This document shows positions 8,008 to 17,142 of a DNA stretch of 55,756 nt, one piece after another. A program made the translations under genes and the position numbers. The stretch is taken from NCBI GenBank assembly GCA_949293185.1, contig CASFCQ010000012.1:1-55756 (forward strand), given 5' to 3'. How positions within the stretch are numbered: the first letter of the stretch is position 1; each line of letters begins with the position of its first letter. This DNA comes from an uncultured bacterium. Its GTDB lineage: Bacteria > Cyanobacteriota > Vampirovibrionia > Gastranaerophilales > Gastranaerophilaceae. A model generated the notes under the pieces. It was not told the DNA's origin. It saw only the letters and a program-made list of their open reading frames with translations, and did not search any database.

Positions 8008-9984
8008 ATGAATAATATTGCGATTTCGCCGTTTTTGCATGTTGTGAGGCAAAACATATCTTTTGCTTCAAACCCTGATGACTCTTATCAAAAACAAATC
8101 CCAAAGCCGCTTATAAAAACCCCTAAAAAAGATCACCCGGTTGCCTTGGATGATGTATCCTTTTTTGTCGCAAAAAAGATTGCGGAAAACGCAAATAAAC
8201 TCGGTTTGTCACGTACGGAATACCTTATACAAAACATAAAATCTCTTGCTTACATTCCCCAGGTCATTCCCGAAAACTCTAAAACCGCAATTGTAGGGAA
8301 AACAAATGTTACCACACTTATTGACGGGGGACAAATTTTCGACAAGGCTGTTGAGTATATTAAAAGCGCCAAGGACTCTATTCAGATAGAAATGTTCGAG
8401 TTTCAGCACCCTTCAATAGACGGTCATAAATGGCCATCTAACGGCGCTGAGGTGGTTTCCGGTTTTGAAGAACATAACAGCCTTTTACCGATGATTATTA
8501 AAAAGAAAAAAGAGAACCCGAACTTAAAAGTTCAGATTATACTTGATGCACACAAATGGTATATGGATGGAACAGGCGTACCTAACAGGCATTACAATAA
8601 TCAGGATATGATAAAGTATTTAAAACTTAACGGCATTGATGTTGTGCCGTATCCTCGCCCCGCACAAAGCGGAGCAGCGCTTCAGCACGTAAAACTTGTT
8701 GCCGTGGACGGAAAAAAACTTATCATAGGCGGTATGAACTGGGGAACTCATTCTTGCGCAAACCACGATGCCTGTGTAGCTTTAGAGACCCGTGACGGAT
8801 ACAAAAATTCCGAAGTTGATAATATACTGACGGAAATTTTTAACAAAGACTGGGCATTTTCCTGGCAAAGACTCGGACGGACAAAAATTGTAGCCGGTCC
8901 GCTAAGCGAAGAAGAACAGCAATTTTACAAAGGTCTTAACAAGGAAATAAAAGATGAAAATGTAGAGTATATGAATATAGTCGGCAAACTCTACGATAAT
9001 GAAAAAGACAGAAACAGATACGATGAAAAAAATCTTGATAAACTTGATATCATTAAACGCAATCCTGTAGAAAATCCGGCAATAAAAGTACTTTCTACAA
9101 AACCCAGAGAACTTGCATATATAGGAAAGCAGGGCTCGGAATCCATAAGACAATACGTTATGGATAAAGTAAAAACAGCAAAAAAAATAAGAGCCGAGCT
9201 TTTTGTTCTTTCCGACAAAGAAATTATACAAACGATTATAGACAGGGTGCACAAAGGAGAATTAGACGCAAAAATTATTGTCGACCCGTCAATTATAGAA
9301 GAATTCCCGTACTGTAACACTGCATATCAAAAACTTGTGGAAAACAATATTGATGTAAGGCAATATAAAACTGATGCAAAAATTACCCAGCGTATGCACG
9401 GAAAATGGGCTGTTTTTGACGACAAAGAGGTTTTAATAGGCTCTGCTAACTGGTCAGCTATGGCTATGAACCAGAATTTGAAAAAAGGACAAAGAGAAGA
9501 TTACGAAAAATATACGGAAGAAATCAACAAAGAAATTGTAGGTTATTTAAAAACCGTAGAAAAATATGAAGAATCTGTCGGACTTCCTCCGTTGATAAGA
9601 AAAAAACTCGACTATAAAGAGGTTCTTCTAAGACGCAGAAAAATCAAAAAAGCAGTCAATGAAATTAACGAATACGGCTCTGCAAAAGTCAGACTGCAGG
9701 ATAAAATATATGAATTCGGTGTCAAAGACCGCTCGGACTTAAACACCATCAAAGGCTATTACAAAATAATCATTGACAGGAATAACGCAAAAGAAAAATA
9801 TAAACGGGGCAACAATGAGGCGGCAATCGCTTTTGAAAAACCTATTCTGGCAAGGGTGTTTTTAAAACAATTCGAAAAGGATTGGAAACACTCAGAATCA
9901 GAATACGAAAAAGTTAAAAACAGATTCTACGAAGCTCCTCCAATGATTGCCGGCGGTACTTCAAAACTCGATTTGGTAGGTTAA
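8008..9984 (+). CDS. Phospholipase D-like protein with two HKD motifs
   Basis: A 658-residue protein of the phospholipase D superfamily, which cleaves phosphodiester bonds in lipids or nucleic acid through a His-Lys-Asp site. Both halves carry an intact motif: HVKLVAVD starting at residue 227 and HGKWAVFD at about 464. Each is followed by the usual GG/GSxNW segment (GGMNWGTHS, GSANWSAMA). The last 150 residues are helical, Lys/Glu-rich and unrecognised. The N-terminus (MNNIAISPF...NISFAS) lacks a classical signal peptide but loosely resembles the tag on neighbouring proteins. ATG 8008 is chosen over GTG 7993 because GGAAG at 7995-7999 serves it. The exonuclease gene follows after two bases. 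The substrate is unknown. Confidence 0.85.
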   Translation: MNNIAISPFLHVVRQNISFASNPDDSYQKQIPKPLIKTPKKDHPVALDDVSFFVAKKIAENANKLGLSRTEYLIQNIKSLAYIPQVIPENSKTAIVGKTNVTTLIDGGQIFDKAVEYIKSAKDSIQIEMFEFQHPSIDGHKWPSNGAEVVSGFEEHNSLLPMIIKKKKENPNLKVQIILDAHKWYMDGTGVPNRHYNNQDMIKYLKLNGIDVVPYPRPAQSGAALQHVKLVAVDGKKLIIGGMNWGTHSCANHDACVALETRDGYKNSEVDNILTEIFNKDWAFSWQRLGRTKIVAGPLSEEEQQFYKGLNKEIKDENVEYMNIVGKLYDNEKDRNRYDEKNLDKLDIIKRNPVENPAIKVLSTKPRELAYIGKQGSESIRQYVMDKVKTAKKIRAELFVLSDKEIIQTIIDRVHKGELDAKIIVDPSIIEEFPYCNTAYQKLVENNIDVRQYKTDAKITQRMHGKWAVFDDKEVLIGSANWSAMAMNQNLKKGQREDYEKYTEEINKEIVGYLKTVEKYEESVGLPPLIRKKLDYKEVLLRRRKIKKAVNEINEYGSAKVRLQDKIYEFGVKDRSDLNTIKGYYKIIIDRNNAKEKYKRGNNEAAIAFEKPILARVFLKQFEKDWKHSESEYEKVKNRFYEAPPMIAGGTSKLDLVG

Positions 9985-9986
9985 GT

Positions 9987-11729
9987 ATGAAAATATCTTC
10001 TGTTTCTTTTTACACAAATAAAAAAGTAAATTTATCAATACGCAAAAATCCCGGCGAAACTCCTGTTGAAAACGACGATAAAACAGTCGAAGTTGATATA
10101 CCTTATATTACACCTGTGTTAAACAGGTTTGTGCCGACTTTTAAAGGAGACTTTTTTGAAAACAATTTTACACGAAAAGTTAACGGTAAAAAATATCAGG
10201 GACTGGGGCTTATGGAGAAAAACGAACTCGGCAATGCCGAATGGTATGATTTTTCCAGAGTCGGAACAGAATATTTAAACACAGAGCCTCTTGATTGGAA
10301 AACAGCGACTCCGAGAGATTTTTATGTTTATCTGCAGGCTAATGCGCTGGCGGAAGGCTATGAGTCAGCCTGGGTAAGACGTTTTAACTATACAAACAGA
10401 AAAAAGATGCTTGCAACTTCGCATTCCATTGACTCCCGTACAGTTAAAGAACCGCCTTCTAAAGATTTAAAGTACGATATTTATAAAGACAAATCTTTTG
10501 CCTCCAACATAGAAAAACTTTTAGACACAAGAAACCACAAATCGCTGGATAAACCGATTACCGATGAAAACGGAAAATTGTGCATTGATGCTGTTGTTTT
10601 TGATACAGAAACAACAGGCACAAACACATCCGACGAGAGCAGACCTCTGGACAAAATTATTCAAATAGGTGCTATACAGGTAAAAAAAGGAGAAATTGTA
10701 CCTGAAAGCGCAATGAATCAGCTTATTAATCCGGAAATGCATATTCCGGACTCTGCATCTAAGGTTCACGGTATTTTTGACGATGATGTAGAGAATGCAC
10801 CTGTTATGGAGCAGGTTTTAAAACCGTTTGTTAATAACTATCTGAATAAAAAAAACGGAATAATAGTGGCATACAACTCACTATTTGATATTACAATGCT
10901 CAATAACGCAATAAGAGAGCATAACAGCTATTCTGCAGATGAACTTAAACCTAAAAGATACTTTAAAGTGCTCGACCCGTTTTTACTTATACAAAGAATC
11001 CACCCTTACGTAGGCGTTTCAAAACGTTTGTCAAATCAGTACAGATACTTCTTTGCGAAGAATATGGAAAATGCGCATGATGCTTTTGCCGATGTAAAAG
11101 GAACTGTTGATATGCTCAAATATACGCTTTACTATCTGGATAAACACCGTGTAGATAAAACAAAGCCTCTGACAATAAGAGAGGTTCTGCTCTTCCAAAA
11201 CGGATTTGAAGTACCCAATATTGATATTCCTCTGGATGCGCAGGGCTGCAATGCTAATGTCAATTTTAGAACATCTTACAGACCTGTTTCATTAAGTGTT
11301 GATAATTACCATAACGGTTATATGCTTACAAAAGAAGATATAAAAGAACTTGAACCTTTAATCGGTGAAAAAAATGCTAAGAAACTGAGAAGTGAAGTTC
11401 AAAATGAAAAAATTGATATGAAACTGCCTTCCGGACTACCGATTAATGCTGCAGAAACAAGACCGACTCCTGAAGGAAAAGGTATGGAAAATGCATTTTA
11501 TGTAATGAAAAATAATTTTAAAAAAGTTTTGGAATTTGCAAAAATTGATGGATATCAGGACAAATCAAAGGACGAAATCATTGATATCATAACAGCAAAA
11601 GCAAAAAATTATATACATAAAGATTCCATTGACTTTTGGATGAAAAACCCAAATCCTTTTGATATAAAAGAGGGAAACGACCTGCCGGATTTTGAAATAT
11701 CCAAAAGAGTTATAACAGAGAGCTCTTAA
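9987..11729 (+). CDS. DnaQ-like 3'-5' exonuclease with N-terminal MKISSV...PTFKG tag
   Basis: A 580-residue protein with a DEDDh exonuclease domain at about residues 200-380. Motif I is VVFDTETTG (D206, E208), motif II is IVAYNSLFD (D301), and motif III is NAHDAFADV (H364, D369). The QIGAIQV, INPEMHIPDSASKVHGI and RYFFAKNMENAHDA segments follow DNA polymerase III epsilon/RNase T proteins. The first 55 residues begin MKISSVSFY and close in VPTFKG, the same short tag as two genes near 53 kb. The C-terminal 200 residues match no family I know. The protein is far longer than a proofreading subunit and follows the phospholipase D-like gene by two bases, so a joint role on nucleic acid is plausible but inferred. 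Confidence 0.85.
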   Translation: MKISSVSFYTNKKVNLSIRKNPGETPVENDDKTVEVDIPYITPVLNRFVPTFKGDFFENNFTRKVNGKKYQGLGLMEKNELGNAEWYDFSRVGTEYLNTEPLDWKTATPRDFYVYLQANALAEGYESAWVRRFNYTNRKKMLATSHSIDSRTVKEPPSKDLKYDIYKDKSFASNIEKLLDTRNHKSLDKPITDENGKLCIDAVVFDTETTGTNTSDESRPLDKIIQIGAIQVKKGEIVPESAMNQLINPEMHIPDSASKVHGIFDDDVENAPVMEQVLKPFVNNYLNKKNGIIVAYNSLFDITMLNNAIREHNSYSADELKPKRYFKVLDPFLLIQRIHPYVGVSKRLSNQYRYFFAKNMENAHDAFADVKGTVDMLKYTLYYLDKHRVDKTKPLTIREVLLFQNGFEVPNIDIPLDAQGCNANVNFRTSYRPVSLSVDNYHNGYMLTKEDIKELEPLIGEKNAKKLRSEVQNEKIDMKLPSGLPINAAETRPTPEGKGMENAFYVMKNNFKKVLEFAKIDGYQDKSKDEIIDIITAKAKNYIHKDSIDFWMKNPNPFDIKEGNDLPDFEISKRVITESS

Positions 11730-11807
11730 TATTTTCTTGTATTTCCGGCATCTAAAGTTATCACAGTGAATTATGTTAAACAAATATTACCTTTATACAA
11801 TATTAAT

Positions 11808-11837
11808 TTGATTTTTTGTTTTTCGCGTTGATATAAT
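11808..11837 (+). promoter_or_regulatory. Sigma-70-type promoter upstream of the oxidoreductase
   Basis: TTGATT at 11808-11813 and TATAAT at 11832-11837 are separated by 18 bases, about 35 bases before the ATG at 11872. GACAGGGGATTATAA supplies the ribosome binding site between them and the start. Confidence 0.6.
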
Positions 11838-11871
11838 TGGTTAATTGGAATAGTTTGACAGGGGATTATAA

Positions 11872-12882
11872 ATGAGTTCAGCAAAACCAACCACAAAAGT
11901 AGCGGTCTTAGGTGCGGGAATCTGGGGAAAAAACCTGGTAAGAAATTTTTACAACCTCAATTATCTGCACACTGTCTGTGATATGGATGAAGAAAACAGA
12001 AAAAAAGTCAATGCGGATTATCCCGAAATCTATACAACACCTGACTTTAATGAAGTTTTAAACAATAAAGAAATCAATGCTGTTGTTATCGCAACTCCGA
12101 GCCATACTCATTTTAAACTTGTAAAACAGGCACTGGAAGCAGGCAAACATGTATACGTAGAAAAACCTATTGCGACAGCAAGCAAAGAAGCATTGATTTT
12201 AAAAGAACTTGCGGAATCCAAAAATCTTGTTCTGATGGTCGGACATTTGCTTTTGTATCACCCTGCAGTGAACAGATTAAAAATGATTGTAGCGTCCGGT
12301 GAACTGGGTGAGATAAAATACGTTCAATCCGACAGATTAAACATAAACTATTTTAAAAATGACAGAAGTGTTATGTGGGATTTAGCACCGCACGATGTGT
12401 CCATGGTCAGCTATATTCTGGGAGAAGAACCCGCACAGGTTATCTCTGCAATGGGTGTAAGCTCAGAAGGCAACGAAATTATGGATATTACCCATATCGA
12501 AATCGAGTACGAGTCAGGCTGTATCGCGCATATCTCAGACAGCTGGATTCACCCGCAAAAAAGGGTAAATCTTATGCTTCGCGGTACAAAAGGGTCGGCT
12601 ATGTTCGATGATACGTTAAAAGAAAACAAACTTCAGGTTTTCAAAAATGACAAACCTAATTCCGGCAGCAATATTGCTCTCGATTACATAGAGATAGAAC
12701 CACTCAAACTTGAGTGCGAACACTTTGTTAAGTGTATTGAAAACGGTAAAAAAGCAAGAAGCGACGGAGAAAACGGATATTTTGTAGTAAAAATTCTTGA
12801 AGATGCAGAAAAGATGATGCTCGGAGACAAACTTAAATTGTTGAACCAGCACAATTTTGCTTCATCAAGAAGTAAACAGTAA
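11872..12882 (+). CDS. Gfo/Idh/MocA family oxidoreductase
   Basis: A 336-residue NAD(P)-dependent sugar oxidoreductase. The N-terminal Rossmann fold has VAVLGAGIWGKNLVRNF (a GxGxxG variant), AVVIATPSHTHFKLVKQALEAGKHVYVEKPIA with the family's EKP motif, and LMVGHLLLYHPAVNRLK. The C-terminal alpha/beta domain has DLAPHDVSMVSYILGEEP with the conserved catalytic His region, and SDSWIHPQKRVNLMLRG. Homologues act on nucleotide sugars in surface polysaccharide synthesis (WbpB-like 3-dehydrogenases) or on inositols. The 5' promoter is recognisable. The phosphatidyltransferase gene follows after 31 bases. Confidence 0.88.
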   Translation: MSSAKPTTKVAVLGAGIWGKNLVRNFYNLNYLHTVCDMDEENRKKVNADYPEIYTTPDFNEVLNNKEINAVVIATPSHTHFKLVKQALEAGKHVYVEKPIATASKEALILKELAESKNLVLMVGHLLLYHPAVNRLKMIVASGELGEIKYVQSDRLNINYFKNDRSVMWDLAPHDVSMVSYILGEEPAQVISAMGVSSEGNEIMDITHIEIEYESGCIAHISDSWIHPQKRVNLMLRGTKGSAMFDDTLKENKLQVFKNDKPNSGSNIALDYIEIEPLKLECEHFVKCIENGKKARSDGENGYFVVKILEDAEKMMLGDKLKLLNQHNFASSRSKQ

Positions 12883-12913
12883 TCTGCTATAAGGGAAATG
12901 AGGAGTATTTAAG

Positions 12914-13639
12914 ATGGCAAATTTAATAACTATTTTAAGAATGATTATAGCCTTCATTGCTATAGGTCTGCTTTTTTATCAGACTCCGGCAAGCTATATA
13001 ACAGCATTCATTTTGACTGTGATTGCAATATGGTTTGACGGTTTGGACGGATTTGTTGCAAGGCTTTTAAAAGAAAGCTCAACCTTCGGCGCTGTGCTGG
13101 ATATTCTCGGCGACAGGGTTGTTGAAAACATTTACTGGATTGTTTTTGCAGTGCTCGGATGGATTCCTGTTTGGATTCCGCTAATTGTTGTAACAAGAGG
13201 TATCTTAACTGACGGTGTAAGAAGCATTGCTCTTGAGCACGGTTACACAGCATTTGGAAAAACAACAATGATGCAGACAAAGCTGGGACATTTTCTGGTT
13301 GCGTCAAACTTTTCAAGAGGGTCTTATGCTGTAACAAAGGCACTGGCTTTTGCTTTGATGATTTTATGCAATTTTCCGTTTGCAACAATGACACTCTTCT
13401 TGCAGGGAGAAGACCCTGTCTTGTCAGAGCAGGCAATCTCTGCCTGGAGTCATTTTCATAATATCTGCATAGGTATTTGTCCGTTCGCTCATTTTTGTGT
13501 GTATGCAGCTGTTGTGTTCTGTGTGTTGAGAGGTTTGCCTGTGTTAATCGAAAGCAAGAGATTTTTTGTTGAAGACAAAAAAGAAAGCAAAGAGGAAAAC
13601 AAAGACGAAAATAAAGAGGAACAGCAGGAAAGTAATTAA
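12914..13639 (+). CDS. CDP-alcohol phosphatidyltransferase family membrane protein
   Basis: A 241-residue integral membrane enzyme that transfers a phosphatidyl group from CDP-diacylglycerol to an alcohol. The family motif D-G-x2-A-R-x8-G-x3-D-x3-D is intact (DGFVARLLKESSTFGAVLDILGD, residues about 42-65), following a WFDGLD segment. Five to six hydrophobic helices follow the usual topology. The best-known relative is phosphatidylglycerophosphate synthase (PgsA), but the acceptor cannot be fixed by eye. The last 25 residues form an unusual Lys/Glu/Asn low-complexity tail (DKKESKEENKDENKEEQQ). An AGGAG site precedes the ATG, and a strong terminator follows the stop. Confidence 0.85.
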   Translation: MANLITILRMIIAFIAIGLLFYQTPASYITAFILTVIAIWFDGLDGFVARLLKESSTFGAVLDILGDRVVENIYWIVFAVLGWIPVWIPLIVVTRGILTDGVRSIALEHGYTAFGKTTMMQTKLGHFLVASNFSRGSYAVTKALAFALMILCNFPFATMTLFLQGEDPVLSEQAISAWSHFHNICIGICPFAHFCVYAAVVFCVLRGLPVLIESKRFFVEDKKESKEENKDENKEEQQESN

Positions 13640-13657
13640 AAATTTAAAATAAATTTC

Positions 13658-13698
13658 AAAAAACGACCGGCTTTATTATATAGAGCCGGTCGTTTTTT
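13658..13698 (+). terminator. Strong Rho-independent terminator
   Basis: Fifteen-base arms (AAAAAACGACCGGCT / AGCCGGTCGTTTTTT) around an 11-base loop, beginning 19 bases after the phosphatidyltransferase stop. Confidence 0.92.
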
Positions 13699-13849
13699 AA
13701 TAAATGGTATCATATACAATTCCAAGCGCAAAGAAGAATCTATTTGTTAAAATTAGTCTTTGTCCCAGGGAAGATTAATAAATCCTCCCTACGTTATTAC
13801 TATTATAGACTTACAGTGCAAGTGACCAAAGAATTTATATACTTTTTAG

Positions 13850-13980
13850 ATTCTTCGCTGCGCTCAGAATGACGACATGTTATTTAGCTGTCATCTGAGG
13901 CTTTAGCCGAAGGATCTGTTATTGCGGATTACCAATCTGCCTTGCTTTTTTAATCCTTCACATTCGTTAATGATGACACC
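13850..13980. repeat. Intergenic REP/MITE-like repeat cluster
   Basis: This gene-free stretch (13640-14127) holds the terminator above and then a compact block of inverted motifs. GATTCTTCGCTGCGCTCAGA is followed by ATGACG at about 13851-13876. TGTCATC and GAAGGAT (13889-13916) reappear inverted as ATCCTTC and GATGACA (13953-13978), so the block can fold on itself. A near copy of the first motif lies at 17141-17160. I see no coding potential in it. Confidence 0.55.
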
Positions 13981-14127
13981 AGCCTCTATTTATAAGCGTG
14001 CCTGGGGAACTGCATAAAGCAAAATAATTTGTAACCTTATTTTAACAATTCACTTTTTTCTGGCAATAAATAAAGGCTAATAGCGTTAAAAAAAATATAG
14101 GTAAAAGTGTGAAAAGAAGGTTATTTC

Positions 14128-14967
14128 ATGGAAGTGTCTAATTCTAATTTTAATGCCGTTAACAAACCTAAAAAATCAAAAAAACATCATATCGGGGCAT
14201 CATTTCTAGCTGCGGGCGCGGCAACAACAATTCCGGCAATTTCAGCGCCGGCATCGCTCGCAATAGTTAAAATAGAACAAAAAGTTGGAGATCTGCCGGC
14301 GGATAAAATTGGACTTTTACATAAAAAAGCTGATGAAGCAATAAAAGTTGCCGGGCTGGATAAATATGGCGTTAAAATAGAGTATATACCCAAAACAAAA
14401 ATAAAAAAACCGGTTATGCAATTAATGTTCAATCCTATTGCAATGATAGAGGAGGGTATGAATGCTGGATTTTTTGAAAAAACGGCAGGATTTTTTAAAG
14501 AAAATACAATATTAATGCCGGAAAAACATATATCCTTTGGTGCTTTTCACGAAATAGGACACGCAATAAATCACAATTTGAGCAAAGCAGGTAAAGTTCT
14601 TCAAAACATGAAAATACCCGGCATGATTGCAGCAGGTGCAATCGGCTTATTCGGAGCATTTACAAAAACCAGCAAACCTCAAGAAGGCAAAGAACTTACA
14701 AAATGGCAAAAGTTTAAAAACTTTGTAAGAGAAAATGCAGGCAAATTATCTTTTGCTGCAATGCTTCCGATGCTTGCAGAAGAAGCATTGGCTACTATTA
14801 AAGGTCAAAAACTGGCTCAAAAATTGTTGTCGCCTGATATGGCAAAAACAGTTCTCAAAGGAAACTCAATAGCTTATCTTTCATATCTGGCTTCGGCAGC
14901 TGCTCTTGGACTTGGCTCTATGGCTGCAGTTAAAATCAAAGACTATTTTGTTGATAAAAAAAGTTAA
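14128..14967 (+). CDS. Membrane-associated HExxH zinc metallopeptidase-like protein
   Basis: A 279-residue protein of unrecognised family. After a Lys-rich N-terminus comes a hydrophobic Ala-rich segment (about residues 23-48), then a soluble region with FHEIGHAINHN near residue 140, the HExxH signature of zincin peptidases. Three further hydrophobic segments follow (residues about 168-182, 210-220, 250-270). Between the last two lies MLPMLAEEALATIKG, whose Glu residues could be the third zinc ligand of a gluzincin. The likely role is proteolysis at or in the membrane; the substrate is unknown. It lacks a classical signal peptide. GAAAAGAAGG lies upstream of the ATG. Confidence 0.7.
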   Translation: MEVSNSNFNAVNKPKKSKKHHIGASFLAAGAATTIPAISAPASLAIVKIEQKVGDLPADKIGLLHKKADEAIKVAGLDKYGVKIEYIPKTKIKKPVMQLMFNPIAMIEEGMNAGFFEKTAGFFKENTILMPEKHISFGAFHEIGHAINHNLSKAGKVLQNMKIPGMIAAGAIGLFGAFTKTSKPQEGKELTKWQKFKNFVRENAGKLSFAAMLPMLAEEALATIKGQKLAQKLLSPDMAKTVLKGNSIAYLSYLASAAALGLGSMAAVKIKDYFVDKKS

Positions 14968-15003
14968 CCAATAATCCTTTCTATACATACTTACAAGGTA
15001 GGT

Positions 15004-15053
15004 AAAAAGTCTGCCCTATTTATCAGGTACATGATAAAATAGGGTAGACTTTT
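15004..15053. terminator. Long hairpin, probable terminator of the metallopeptidase gene
   Basis: Arms of about 22 bases (AAAAGTCTGCCCTATTTATCA and TGATAAAATAGGGTAGACTTTT, with three mismatches) around GGTACA. It begins 37 bases after the stop and ends 18 bases before trmL. The T-tract is short, so it could also act as a processing or attenuation structure in the trmL leader. Confidence 0.55.
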
Positions 15054-15071
15054 AGTTTACAGGTTTAAAAA

Positions 15072-15536
15072 ATGGATATAAAAACAAAACTCAATATAGT
15101 GCTTTATGAACCGGAAATTCCGCAAAATACAGGCAATATAGTAAGGCTGGCAGCCTGCACCAACAGCGATGTGTATCTTGTTGGAAAGCTCGGTTTTTCA
15201 ATCGACAGCAGACACTTGAAACGTGCAGGGCTGGATTACTGGGATTCCGTAAATATTAAAAGAATAGAGCATCTTGAAGATTTGTGGCAGGAATTCCCTG
15301 ACCGTACTTTTTATTACCTTACGACCAAAACAAAAAATCTTTATACGGATGTAAAATTTAAAGACGGAGATTTTCTTGTTTTCGGGCCGGAAACAAGAGG
15401 ACTGCCGGAATCATTATTGGAAGAAAAATCTCAATACTCTCTGACTATACCAATGCAGACAGGGCAAAGAAGCCTGAATCTTTCGAACTCTGTTGCTATA
15501 GTGGTTTATGAAGCTTTGCGCCAGATAGGAGTATAA
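15072..15536 (+). CDS. trmL: tRNA (cytidine/uridine-34 2'-O)-methyltransferase TrmL
   Basis: A 154-residue minimal SPOUT methyltransferase that methylates the 2'-OH of the wobble base in tRNA-Leu species. Diagnostic segments are LNIVLYEPEIPQNTGNIVRLAACT, the KRAGLDYW region, and the C-terminal trefoil-knot AdoMet site: LVFGPETRGLPESLL followed by SLNLSNSVAIVVYEALRQ. The length matches the family. It is followed after three bases by nnrD, whose ribosome binding site (AGGAG) lies inside the end of this gene, so the two are co-transcribed. Confidence 0.95.
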   Translation: MDIKTKLNIVLYEPEIPQNTGNIVRLAACTNSDVYLVGKLGFSIDSRHLKRAGLDYWDSVNIKRIEHLEDLWQEFPDRTFYYLTTKTKNLYTDVKFKDGDFLVFGPETRGLPESLLEEKSQYSLTIPMQTGQRSLNLSNSVAIVVYEALRQIGV

Positions 15537-15539
15537 CAA

Positions 15540-16418
15540 ATGGAGACAACTGAAATTACAAAAGATTTTGCAGCATCACTGCTTCCAAAAAGAATAGAAA
15601 ATTCTAATAAAGGCACATACGGGAAAGTTTTAAATATTGCAGGCTCGATAAAATATCAGGGTGCTGCATATCTGTCTTCCGTTGCTTCGCTAAAAATTGG
15701 CGCCGGGCTTGTTACTCTGGCAACAACGGGACAACTGGTTAACAATCTGGCTTCTGCTGCTCCGTGGATAACCTTTTTACCGCTAAAAACGTATAACAAT
15801 GAGTGTATTGCTAAAGATGCTTTTGAACAGGTTAAAGAATACATTGACGCATACACTGTTGTATCAATCGGACCGGGACTGTCAACGAGCTATGAGGTAA
15901 GCGAATTTGTAAAAACGGTTGTACAATATTTAACCGAAGCAGATAAAAAATCAGTTATAGACGCAGACGCTTTAAACATCATTGCCGCCGGTTCAATAGA
16001 CAAACTGCCTGAAAATTCAGTCATTACCCCTCACCCTATGGAATTGTCGCGTCTGATAAATGTGCCTGTTGAAGAGATTCAGCACGAGCGCATAAACTAT
16101 GCAGTTCAAACTGCTAAAAAGTTCGGGTGCAATGTGGTTTTGAAGGGCAGTAAAACAGTTGTTTGCACCACAGACGGGCAGGTATTTATAAACACGAGCG
16201 GCAACAGTGCGCTTGCAAAAGCAGGAAGCGGAGATGTTTTGACAGGTATAATATCAGGGTTTATTGCACAGGGGGCAGATGTTAAAAGTGCTGCGATTCT
16301 GGGTGTTTATTTGCACGGTTTGTGCGGAGAAATTGCCTCAAAATCACTTACGCAATACTGTGTGCTGGCAACAGACCAGATTGATTGCATTCCGGAAGCG
16401 ATAAAACAGATAATATAG
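15540..16418 (+). CDS. nnrD: ADP/ATP-dependent NAD(P)H-hydrate dehydratase
   Basis: A 292-residue ribokinase-fold enzyme that repairs hydrated NAD(P)H. Motifs are GKVLNIAGSIKYQGAAYLS, IGAGLVTLAT, SIGPGLS, VIDADALNII, ITPHPMELSRL, VVLKGSKTVV and NTSGNSALAKAGSGDVLTGIISGFIAQG, where the last Asp is the usual catalytic base. The epimerase half (NnrE, YjeF N-terminal domain) that is often fused to it is absent here, so it would have to be encoded elsewhere. It lies in a trmL-nnrD-lipoyl transferase run with gaps of three and seven bases. Confidence 0.94.
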   Translation: METTEITKDFAASLLPKRIENSNKGTYGKVLNIAGSIKYQGAAYLSSVASLKIGAGLVTLATTGQLVNNLASAAPWITFLPLKTYNNECIAKDAFEQVKEYIDAYTVVSIGPGLSTSYEVSEFVKTVVQYLTEADKKSVIDADALNIIAAGSIDKLPENSVITPHPMELSRLINVPVEEIQHERINYAVQTAKKFGCNVVLKGSKTVVCTTDGQVFINTSGNSALAKAGSGDVLTGIISGFIAQGADVKSAAILGVYLHGLCGEIASKSLTQYCVLATDQIDCIPEAIKQII

Positions 16419-16425
16419 GCAGATT

Positions 16426-17142
16426 ATGGTAAAACAAGGCTATTTTATTCCATACGGTGTTAACAGCGGAAAATACAATATGGATACTGATGAAAAATTG
16501 CTGGAGTATTCAATAAAAGAGTCCCAGCCCGTACCTGTGCTGCGATTTTACGGCTGGCAGCCGGCATGTGTTTCTCTCGGGCGTAATCAAAGCGATGAAC
16601 ACATAAACAAAAAATTTTGTGCAGAAAATAATATTGACATTGTAAGACGACTCACCGGAGGACGGGCGCTTTTGCACGACAGAGAGCTTACGTATTCCTT
16701 TATTTGTCCTGTCGCATTTTTAAAAAACGGCGAGAGTATTATTCAATCTTACAAAGAAATATCCGGTGCTCTTGCGATGGGGTTTGAACAACTGTCTGTA
16801 CAGGTTGAATTTCCGCAAAATATCAGAGCAAAAACAAAGTTTGAATACTGCATGTCTTTATCTACGGGAGCTGATTTGAGCTATCATGGCAAAAAAATCG
16901 TCGGCTCTGCTCAGTTTAGAAAGCAGGGCTATATTCTTCAGCACGGTTCTATTATGTTTGATTACAACCCTGCGTTTATTGAAAACATATTCGGGGAAAA
17001 ACCTGCAGAGGAGAAAATAGCTGTGCTAAAAGATATTATTCCCGATATTACAGTTGAAAAACTTTGCGGAGCTTTAAAGTACGGGTTTGAAAAATATTTT
17101 CAAATCAACTTGCAAGATGCCTTCTGCATTGCCGGGCTATAG
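16426..17142 (+). CDS. Lipoate/octanoate protein transferase (LipM/LplA-like)
   Basis: A 238-residue BPL/LplA/LipB family enzyme that attaches octanoyl or lipoyl groups to lipoyl-dependent proteins. Visible are MDTDEKLLE, FYGWQPACVSLGRNQS, the signature RRLTGGRALLHDRELTYSF, and GKKIVGSAQFRKQGYILQHGSIMFD with the catalytic-type Lys. A Cys sits in EYCMSLSTG, just before the GKKIVGSAQ loop, where LipM octanoyltransferases carry their acyl-accepting Cys. That favours LipM over a ligase, and the short C-terminal region agrees. It starts seven bases after nnrD. Confidence 0.85.
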   Translation: MVKQGYFIPYGVNSGKYNMDTDEKLLEYSIKESQPVPVLRFYGWQPACVSLGRNQSDEHINKKFCAENNIDIVRRLTGGRALLHDRELTYSFICPVAFLKNGESIIQSYKEISGALAMGFEQLSVQVEFPQNIRAKTKFEYCMSLSTGADLSYHGKKIVGSAQFRKQGYILQHGSIMFDYNPAFIENIFGEKPAEEKIAVLKDIIPDITVEKLCGALKYGFEKYFQINLQDAFCIAGL

